Shown piece by piece: positions 1 to 6,390 of a stretch of 64,000 bases of DNA. Below the pieces are notes generated by a model. It saw nothing but the letters and a program-made list of their open reading frames with translations. It did not search any database and was not told the DNA's origin. Source of the stretch: PCC-9228 sp964477525 (lineage in GTDB: Bacteria; Cyanobacteriota; Cyanobacteriia; Cyanobacteriales; PCC-9228); assembly GCA_964477525.1 (NCBI GenBank), contig CAYZHY010000006.1, forward strand, positions 6,675-70,674, in the 5' to 3' direction. Position 1 is the first letter of the stretch, and each line of letters begins with the position of its first letter. The position numbers and the translations under genes are program-made.

Positions 1-1
1 A

Positions 2-340
2 AAAGACAAAAGTGTGGATCCTGCAGAGAAATATGCCATCTATAAAAATTTAGGATGGGCGCGTCTCAAACAAAAACGCTATCAAGATGCTGAAAATTCT
101 CTGGCGATCGCCAAAGTTACAAAAAAGCAAAATCAAGGGAATATTCCCAAACCTGGCTCCGTTCACTGCCTGTTGGCGCAAGTTTACGAAAAACAGGAAA
201 AAGACAAAAATACGATAAATAAACAGTGGAAAACTTGTTTGGACTTAGCCAAGCGAACAGTTACCGAGGAAGATGCTTGGTTGCACCAAGCACGCCAACG
301 AATTCCAGATACAGCAAACCGATCTTTTAAAGCTCAATAA
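2..340 (+). CDS. TPR-repeat protein, C-terminal fragment (5' end outside window)
   Basis: The frame is open from the first bases of the window and ends at a stop at 340, so the true start lies upstream; an internal GTG at 14 is unlikely to be the real start. The visible 112 or so residues contain a TPR-like helix pair (YKNLGWARLKQKRYQDAENSL) followed by charged helical sequence, including a second possible repeat around residues 50-75. TPR proteins act as protein-protein scaffolds; nothing here shows the partner. The stop is 3 bp before the ATG of the next gene, so the two are probably co-transcribed. Confidence 0.6.
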   Translation, partial: KDKSVDPAEKYAIYKNLGWARLKQKRYQDAENSLAIAKVTKKQNQGNIPKPGSVHCLLAQVYEKQEKDKNTINKQWKTCLDLAKRTVTEEDAWLHQARQRIPDTANRSFKAQ

Positions 341-343
341 CCT

Positions 344-1075
344 ATGAACTGGAAAAGATTTTTATCAATTTCGCTGCTTAGCACTGGATTGTCGCTAGCT
401 AGCCAGAGCTTTACCCATGCCAAAACATTAAATATTCTTTTTGATGTGTCTGGCAATGTCAAATACAAAGCCTCTTCTTGGTCGGAATATCAATCCCTTC
501 AAACCGTCGATATCGGAATACCTTTAAGAAGTGACGATAGTTTGCGCGTTCCAGAAGATCGAAGTTCCTATGCTGTAATTTGGTGCAACGATTTTGGAAA
601 ACAGCGTATCGACAGTGGAACCGTGAAAATTTCCAAAATATGCTCCATTCAAGAATCTCAAGAACCTTCAAACGACGAAGATGAGATATCACCAACAGAA
701 GGAGAGGTTACAATCCGACTCAACGAAGAGATAATCTCTACACCCAATACGACAAGTCCCAAATCTCCAAACGTTTTCGATTCCCAGCAATCTTCTACAA
801 TCCGAATCGAAGCCTCAAAGCTCACGAACTGGCATACAATTTTCTCGATTTCTTTGCTTAGTACCGGATTTTCTCTCGTTAACCACAACGCCATCAACGC
901 CGAGACTTTGAAGTTGCTTTCGCAAGTTTCTAGAGCTGTGGAAGGCAAAGCTCCTTGGCGCGTTCGCACTCAAAAAGTCCGTACGATTGTTTTGTGCGAT
1001 AATTTCCAAAAGTGGGGTATTGATAATGGCACAATAACGATTCCCTATAAATGCCCGACAGTGGAAAACCTTTAA
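344..1075 (+). CDS. secreted hypothetical protein with an internal self-duplication
   Basis: A 243-residue protein that I do not recognise. Residues 1-27 form a clear Sec signal peptide (positively charged NWKR, hydrophobic LSISLLSTGLSLA, then an A-K cleavage region). Residues 162-243 repeat the first half: the second signal-like segment (NWHTIFSISLLSTGFSL) is followed by related sequence, ending in a matching C/D-N-x-F-x-x-x-x-I-D-x-G-T block found once in each half. An acidic Ser/Thr/Pro-rich linker (about residues 105-160) joins the halves. The simplest reading is a tandem gene duplication that fused after loss of the stop. The gene starts 3 bp after the TPR protein. Function unknown. Confidence 0.7.
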   Translation: MNWKRFLSISLLSTGLSLASQSFTHAKTLNILFDVSGNVKYKASSWSEYQSLQTVDIGIPLRSDDSLRVPEDRSSYAVIWCNDFGKQRIDSGTVKISKICSIQESQEPSNDEDEISPTEGEVTIRLNEEIISTPNTTSPKSPNVFDSQQSSTIRIEASKLTNWHTIFSISLLSTGFSLVNHNAINAETLKLLSQVSRAVEGKAPWRVRTQKVRTIVLCDNFQKWGIDNGTITIPYKCPTVENL

Positions 1076-1223
1076 CCAATACGACCGGTGCCGGCAAAAC
1101 AACGAAGGCAGAACCTCAGCTTTGCAAGAGGAATAGTGGGAAATACCGATACAAAATCTGCATCCGCTTCGAGCGAAACCGGAAAAAATAGATGGGATTT
1201 AGGTTTTTCCTCTTTTTCCCTAG

Positions 1224-1898
1224 CTACTCTTCCGGCGTGGAAGTTGGCTTGGGCGTGGCTTGGGAATCGTCACTGGTAGCATCGGATTCTTCAGAACCAC
1301 CGGCTTGCCATTGGGAAATCGGTTTTTCTACTGCTTGCTGGAAACTTTTGGAAACCAACAAAACCGTTTTTTGATTGTCCGGTGTCTTTTGCGGGTCTAC
1401 CTGCGCGTAGAGAAATTGACCGCTAAAATCAGTACCGCCCAAAACTATCTCGTGATATTCTTTGTTTTTTAAACGAACTTGCAACCTAGCTAATGGTTCG
1501 CGCAATCCGTAGTTTTCCAATTCCTTTTGCGGACTCCCCATAGGTACGGAGCGATCGCTTTTTTCCGTCGCCAATAAATTTAACAAAAAAGCCACCGTTC
1601 CTTCCTTCGCTGGTGTCGGATTTTCCTGTAAAGGTTCCATGTCTTCCGGATAGTCAACCACCCGCAACATCCATTGACTTTTACTATCAGATTTCTCTCG
1701 CCGCCGCAACTGCAACGTGCGATCGGGCATAGTAATTTTAACCGAAGCAACCTGGTCCTCGCTAAACCCAAACAACTGTTTTTGCTTCGCCTCCGCCGCC
1801 TCTCGTTGGGGAACCACCCTGGTTTCGTACCAAGCTACTACCCCACCAAAAGCGGCAGCCACAATCAGAAGAGCTACTGTAGACCGTCGAATCTTCAT
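1224..1898 (-). CDS. DUF4340 domain protein of a Gld-type ABC transporter cassette
   Basis: About 224 residues with an N-terminal transmembrane segment (STVALLIVAAAFGGVVAWY) and an exported DUF4340-type domain, then a Ser/Thr/Glu/Pro-rich tail. I place the start at the ATG at 1898, because a good ribosome binding site (GGGAGGAA) lies just upstream and the protein then begins MKIRRSTV; a longer frame to 1964 adds an unlikely leader. DUF4340 proteins are commonly encoded beside GldG-like proteins, and this one lies 115 bp downstream of the GldG-like gene on the same strand. It is probably an auxiliary subunit of that transporter. The substrate is unknown. Confidence 0.8.
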   Translation of the reverse strand: MKIRRSTVALLIVAAAFGGVVAWYETRVVPQREAAEAKQKQLFGFSEDQVASVKITMPDRTLQLRRREKSDSKSQWMLRVVDYPEDMEPLQENPTPAKEGTVAFLLNLLATEKSDRSVPMGSPQKELENYGLREPLARLQVRLKNKEYHEIVLGGTDFSGQFLYAQVDPQKTPDNQKTVLLVSKSFQQAVEKPISQWQAGGSEESDATSDDSQATPKPTSTPEE

Positions 1899-2013
1899 AA
1901 GTTCCTCCCCCAAAACCAAACAAACTGTCTGTATTTTGTTCGTACAAAAACCGGAAATCTGCAAAGCCTAACTACTTCTCCCATGCACCCATGCACCCAT
2001 GCTTTTCAACCAA

Positions 2014-3843
2014 TCACCGCCGAATCCACCAAAACAGACCGGAAGCCATAAAGCCAAGTACGGGAAACAGCAAGGCTAAAAAGCCGATCGAACGTACATC
2101 TTGGGGATTCAGGTTGAGACGGCGATTTTCTGGTTTGTTGGGCTGAATCGATAGAAATTCTTCCTCTTGTCGGCTCAACCAGCTAATTGTATTTACGAAT
2201 AAGTCGCCGTTTAAGTTCCCCGAAATCAATCCGTTGGTGGCAAAATCAGAATCTCCCAATACCACCAGTCGTGCTTGGGGTACCGAATCTTTGGCTGGCG
2301 TTTCCCCATTTTCTGCACTCGGAGATGGCGAAGCTTGCGGCGAATCTTGTGGAGAAGGCTCTGGCGATGGNNNNNNNNNNNNNNNNNNNNNNNNNNNNNN
2401 NNNNNNNNNNNNNNNNNNNNNNNNNNNNNNNNNNNNNNNNNNNNNNNNNNNNNNNNNNNNNNNNNNNNNNTCTGGCGATGGCGTTGGCGAAGCTTGCGGC
2501 GAATCTTGTGGAGAAGGCTCTGGCGATGGTGTTGGTGATGGTTCGGTCGTCGGAGAAGCTTCTGGCGTTGATTCTTGCAGAGACTTGGTCAAAGCAACTC
2601 CCAAAACGAGCGGACCCCTGATATCCTCTTCGGCATTAAATTCCCAATTGGGACCTTCATCCATATTTTGTTCCGCCCAACTTTTGGGACCAGTAAGCAA
2701 TAATGGGGTATCGTTGATGCCTTCTGGAGCTTTGACCTCTAGGGGACTGGCTAAAACAAAAAAGGTATAATTTTGTCCGAACTCTTGGGTAATGGGATGG
2801 TTGCCGTAATCGGTGACAACAGGGGCCACAGGACCAAACCCTTGTACCCATTGTGAAGGATCGACCGCCACGCGATCGCTACGAGAAACCCCCCATTCCG
2901 ATAAAAATTCCGACAATCCCGCTTCGCTTTGGGGGTCAACAGTTAGCAAAACGCTGCCGCCATCGTTGAGATACTCCTGTAAAGTTTCTAATTCCGAGTC
3001 TAGAAAATTTTGTTTCGGACCTATAATAGCGATCGCAGAAGCATTGCTGGGAATTTCCTCCTCACTAGCCAACTTCAACGTTTCTACAGCCATGTTGCTG
3101 TTTTCCAACCGTTTGACAGCTTGCGACAAACCGCCATCGCCTTGCTTGTTGGGAGAACGTTCCTCGTGACCGAGAACAAAATAAACCGTACTTTGCTGAC
3201 CTCCCACCAATTTGGCAATGCTGCTGGTAAGTTTGGCTTCTTCTAGAGAACCTCCTTGGGAACCTGGTTGGATATTTTGTACGAACTGGCGTTGGTCGCC
3301 GTATTCGATGTAAACTTCTCCCTGTTGTTCCACACCAAATCGATCTGCAATCCCTGGTTGTTGGACTGGATCCACAAATTCGTATTGAAAGTTACGGGAT
3401 GCAATACGCTGGTAGTTTTCCAAAAACTCTTGATTTTCGGATTTTTGCTGGCTGCTAAACACCCAAACTTTCACTGGTTTGTCTAATGTTTCTAGCAATT
3501 TTTCGGTTTGAGGGGCCAGAGTAAACCGTTTGCTTTCGGTTAGATCGATGGGTTCGCTATAGCGAACGCCGATAAAATTAATTAATCCTACAATGGCAAT
3601 TACCGCTATGGTTGTTAACAGGGCATTGGTTCCTGCTTCTGCGGAACGAGGAGAACTACTAGCCAGCAGAGCATCCCCTTGAAAAATTAACCACAATCCC
3701 AGAAACACCGCACCGCCAATAATCAATCCAATTGCAGTTGCAGTCCACTCGCCAGATAGAATTTGAACGCTGAGACCTGCAGCTAGCAAAAATAGGCTCA
3801 GCAGAAAAATATATTTCCAATAACCTTTAAATGGTTTTTTCAA
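2014..3843 (-). CDS. GldG-like ABC transporter auxiliary subunit
   Basis: About 610 residues as drawn, including a 100-N gap at 2371-2470. Two N-terminal transmembrane helices are followed by a large extracytoplasmic domain of the GldG/IFT52 type (conserved context RFTLAPQTEKLLETLDKPVKV and VYFVLGHEERSP), a Pro-Ser-Glu-Gln repeat linker, and a C-terminal transmembrane helix ending WWIRR. The frame opens with a GTG at 3849, but AGGAGG (3851-3856) is only 1 nt from it; a TTG at 3843 has 7-nt spacing and is the better start. In gliding Bacteroidetes GldG works with GldA and GldF; here ATPase, permease and DUF4340 genes flank it. Frame is kept across the gap, but the true length of the repeat linker is unknown. 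Confidence 0.85.
   Translation of the reverse strand: MKKPFKGYWKYIFLLSLFLLAAGLSVQILSGEWTATAIGLIIGGAVFLGLWLIFQGDALLASSSPRSAEAGTNALLTTIAVIAIVGLINFIGVRYSEPIDLTESKRFTLAPQTEKLLETLDKPVKVWVFSSQQKSENQEFLENYQRIASRNFQYEFVDPVQQPGIADRFGVEQQGEVYIEYGDQRQFVQNIQPGSQGGSLEEAKLTSSIAKLVGGQQSTVYFVLGHEERSPNKQGDGGLSQAVKRLENSNMAVETLKLASEEEIPSNASAIAIIGPKQNFLDSELETLQEYLNDGGSVLLTVDPQSEAGLSEFLSEWGVSRSDRVAVDPSQWVQGFGPVAPVVTDYGNHPITQEFGQNYTFFVLASPLEVKAPEGINDTPLLLTGPKSWAEQNMDEGPNWEFNAEEDIRGPLVLGVALTKSLQESTPEASPTTEPSPTPSPEPSPQDSPQASPTPSPXXXXXXXXXXXXXXXXXXXXXXXXXXXXXXXXXXPSPEPSPQDSPQASPSPSAENGETPAKDSVPQARLVVLGDSDFATNGLISGNLNGDLFVNTISWLSRQEEEFLSIQPNKPENRRLNLNPQDVRSIGFLALLFPVLGFMASGLFWWIRR
2326..2529 (-). repeat. in-gene Pro/Ser/Glu/Gln-coding repeat interrupted by an assembly gap
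   Basis: A 45-bp stretch at 2326-2370 recurs exactly at 2485-2529, on either side of the 100-N gap. It encodes S-P-E-P-S-P-Q-D-S-P-Q-A-S-P type sequence in the GldG-like protein. The offset of 159 bases is a multiple of three, so both copies are read in the same frame. The number of repeat units hidden by the gap cannot be seen. Confidence 0.85.
2371..2470. other. 100-N assembly gap inside the GldG-like gene
   Basis: Exactly 100 N. Unlike the other two gaps, its flanks do not share an exact 55-bp overlap; they share 45 bp at an offset and an 11-bp end overlap (TCTGGCGATGG). A collapsed tandem repeat is the likely reason for the break. Confidence 0.95.
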
Positions 3844-3920
3844 CTTCACACCTCCTGCGTTGTTTGGGAAATTGGGAATTTGGCTGGAACAAAAAAACCT
3901 TTAACGAGCAGCGAGAGGGT

Positions 3921-4709
3921 TTAATATCGTTGGAAGCGGAACGTTTCAATGGATTGTGCTGTTAGAAAAAGTCCGAGAAAAATATAGCTCAAAAACAGAA
4001 TAATGCTGCTGGGGTCGAGCATACCTTTGGAAATATTTTGAAAATGTTCCACCAGGGATAAATGACCCAAAATTTCACCAGCAACGCCGCTGAGATTGCC
4101 AGCGACAATATCTACAACCCATAAAAACAACACCAAAGCAAACGTTAGAATGGCAGCCAAAATGGTTTTATCGGTGAGAGAAGAAACAAACATTCCCAAA
4201 GACAAAACGCTGGTTCCTAATAATAACAGTCCCACGTGACCGGAAACGATCAAAGTGGCACTTAACGGCGGACTGGAAGCGGTAAAAGTCATAACTTCGT
4301 AGACGAGTAAAGGCAGCAACATGGTCAGATAAAACGTAGATACTGCCAGCAATTTTCCCAATGCGATCGCCCAGTTGCTTAAAGGAGAAGTAGCCAAAAG
4401 TTCTAAAGTACCCAGCTTTTTTTCCTCCGTATACAAATTCATGGAAAGCATGGGCAACACAAATAAAGAAAGCGACCCCAACGTTCCTAAAAACAAACGC
4501 AATGCCTCGTAGGGAACGTCGAACGGTTCGCTAATTCCCATGCGATCGCGATAGGCAGCTTGGGTTATAATTCCCTGAGGTCCAAACAAAATACTCAAAA
4601 AGAAAAAGCCAGCAATCAACCAGAAAATCCCGGCAATGGCATAGGCAAACGGCGAAGCAAAATATCCTTGAAGTTCTTTGCGGTAAATGGCAATAATACT
4701 ACGAAACAT
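3921..4709 (-). CDS. ABC-2 type permease, GldF-like
   Basis: A 262-residue integral membrane protein with about six hydrophobic helices, starting MFRSIIAIYRKELQGYFASPFAY, the usual opening of ABC-2 permeases of the GldF/NosY group (KELQGYF followed by a first helix). The motif LYTEEKKLGTLELLATSPLS between helices 2 and 3 is the typical cytoplasmic coupling region. It lies 77 bp upstream of the GldG-like gene and 188 bp downstream of the ATPase, all on the minus strand. Role: membrane channel of the exporter energised by the ATPase; the cargo is not known. Confidence 0.88.
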   Translation of the reverse strand: MFRSIIAIYRKELQGYFASPFAYAIAGIFWLIAGFFFLSILFGPQGIITQAAYRDRMGISEPFDVPYEALRLFLGTLGSLSLFVLPMLSMNLYTEEKKLGTLELLATSPLSNWAIALGKLLAVSTFYLTMLLPLLVYEVMTFTASSPPLSATLIVSGHVGLLLLGTSVLSLGMFVSSLTDKTILAAILTFALVLFLWVVDIVAGNLSGVAGEILGHLSLVEHFQNISKGMLDPSSIILFLSYIFLGLFLTAQSIETFRFQRY

Positions 4710-4740
4710 AGGTCCTTGTCTGTTTGACGGTTAATGGATA

Positions 4741-4896
4741 TGGATGTGTGGAAGCGTACCGAGCGTACCGAGCTTGGGAGATAGAAAAGTACATAAATAA
4801 AGTGCAATGAATTGTTTTCCCCGAAGCTCCGAAGCCCCCATGCCCCGAAGCCCCCATGCTCCCATGCTCCCATGCTCCCATGCTCCCATGCCCCTA
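4741..4896 (-). repeat. dispersed intergenic repeat, copy A (CTCCCATG tandem plus conserved module)
   Basis: Between the ATPase and permease genes. On the plus strand it holds CTCCCATG-type 8-bp units repeated about four to five times (4857-4892) beside GCGTACCGAGC repeats (4755-4775). Read on the minus strand the order is [CATGGGAG]n, GAAAACAAT..., TTTCTATCTC, then GCTCGGTACGCTCGGTACGC and TCCACAC. The same order of modules occurs at 29960-30092 on the plus strand, which marks it as a mobile or dispersed intergenic repeat and not simple low complexity. Confidence 0.75.
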
Positions 4897-4897
4897 T

Positions 4898-6045
4898 TCA
4901 ACCTACCTTCTCCTCACTAGATTCTTGCTTAGCAACTTGATTTTCCTCAGTCGTTAGTTTCAAGAATACGTCTTCCAAACTGGCACGAGTTCGTCGCATT
5001 TCGTACAAGCCAATTTGATACTTGGCAAGAATTTTAGCAATATCTTTACCAGGTTCTTTTTCCGATTGAGCGACGATGTGAATTTTCCGTCGATTCTTGT
5101 CTAGCTCTGGTTCGTCTACAACTTCCACTGACCGTACCCCTGCTAGTTGTCGCAGCAAAGAAAGAACGGTTTCCCAGTTGCTGGTTTCCGGTTCCACTTC
5201 CAATTCATAGCCCGAACCCAGCGTCAAATCTGACATTAGCTTGTCTGGTGTATTGGTAACTACAACCTTGCCTTGGTTGATAATGGTAACTTTTGTGCAA
5301 GTGGCGCTAACTTCCGGTAAAATGTGCGTGGATAGCACAATCGTGCGATCGCCGGCTAAATTTTTAATCAAATCTCTAACTTCAATGATTTGGCGTGGGT
5401 CCAACCCGACAGTGGGTTCGTCCAAAATAATCACGGGTGGATTGTGTACGATCGCTTGGGCAACGCCTACCCGCTGTCGGTATCCTTTGGATAGTTTGCG
5501 AATCAGCAAATGACGTTTGCTTTGCAAGTAGCAGTTTTGAATGGCTGCATCGACCATAGCCGCGCGATCGCCAGCTCTGACGCGCTTAATCCGAGCCACA
5601 AAATGCAAAAACCCTTCCACCGTCATATCCGGATACAACGGCGGGTTTTCTGGCAAATAGCCAATATTTTGGCGTACGGCCATGGAATTTTCATGGACTT
5701 CGTGTCCTGCTACCTTGGCCGTACCGCGAGTAGCCGGCAAATATCCTGCCAAAATTCGCATGGTCGTGGTTTTCCCTGCCCCGTTCGGACCGAGAAATCC
5801 CAAAATCTCACCAGCTTCCACCGAAAAGGTNNNNNNNNNNNNNNNNNNNNNNNNNNNNNNNNNNNNNNNNNNNNNNNNNNNNNNNNNNNNNNNNNNNNNN
5901 NNNNNNNNNNNNNNNNNNNNNNNNNNNNNNCTGCCCCGTTCGGACCGAGAAATCCCAAAATCTCACCAGCTTCCACCGAAAAGGTGACATCTTCGATGGC
6001 TGGGGTAGAACCGTAAATTTTACTTAAGTTTTCTACTTCAATCAT
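4898..6045 (-). CDS. ABC transporter ATPase, GldA-like (interrupted by artefactual gap)
   Basis: Starts at the ATG at 6045 (MIEVENLSKIYGSTPAIEDVTF) and ends at 4898. A 100-N gap at 5831-5930 breaks the frame, but the 55 bases on each side are identical; deleting 155 bases joins the pieces into a continuous 330-residue protein. It then has Walker A (GPNGAGKTT), the signature (LSKGYRQRVG), Walker B (VIILDEP) and the H-loop (STHIL), and the extra C-terminal domain of the GldA/NatA subgroup. It energises the permease and GldG-like subunit encoded downstream. The first 23 residues lie on the far side of the gap. The apparent frameshift is an assembly effect, not a pseudogene. Confidence 0.88.
5831..5930. 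other. 100-N gap flanked by an identical 55-bp overlap
   Basis: Bases 5776-5830 and 5931-5985 are identical over exactly 55 bp, and the match does not extend further because the N run begins. This is what unmerged contig ends of a k=55 assembly graph look like. Collapsing it repairs the ATPase gene. Confidence 0.93.
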
Positions 6046-6390
6046 GTCATGTTGAGTTAAAACGGTTGAAGCTGACTTGGTGGCATGGCCACGGGCAAAC
6101 CGCTATCATCCTATCAGATTCATCAGAAGATCGAATCTCTCCGATTTTTCCACCGATGCTAGGGTTGAAAAGAATCTGTTCTCAGCGATTCACGGCTAGT
6201 GGCTTGCTTGTATAGTCTCTGACGCAACTCTAGCTGCCCAAGGAGAATTCCGGACTTCCACCGTAGTTCAGTGGTGGGATTTGGTTGCCGTATGGCCAAA
6301 CAACCATGCCACATTTTGGCAACAATTTCGGTGAAAATCAAAGACAATACAATGAAGAAAACCATTTGTCCAGCAATCGGGGGCTAATTT
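6046..6390. other. divergent intergenic region between the ABC ATPase and the SLH protein
   Basis: 345 bp between divergent genes, so it should hold both promoters. I see no convincing -35/-10 pair. A short perfect inverted repeat (GTGGC-ATG-GCCAC, about 6080-6092) lies near the ATPase start. No gene is supported here. Confidence 0.5.

Noticed and set aside
3965..3985. AAAGTCCG-like string recalling RNase P RNA
   Set aside because: It lies inside the permease gene and the other conserved RNase P regions are absent.
4857..4892. 8-bp tandem units that could suggest a CRISPR array
   Set aside because: Units are only 8 bp with no spacers and no cas genes nearby; it is a short tandem repeat.
5510..6016. 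open frames running through the 5.8-kb gap
   Set aside because: They exist only because N bases hide stops, and they contradict the intact ATPase frame on the other strand.
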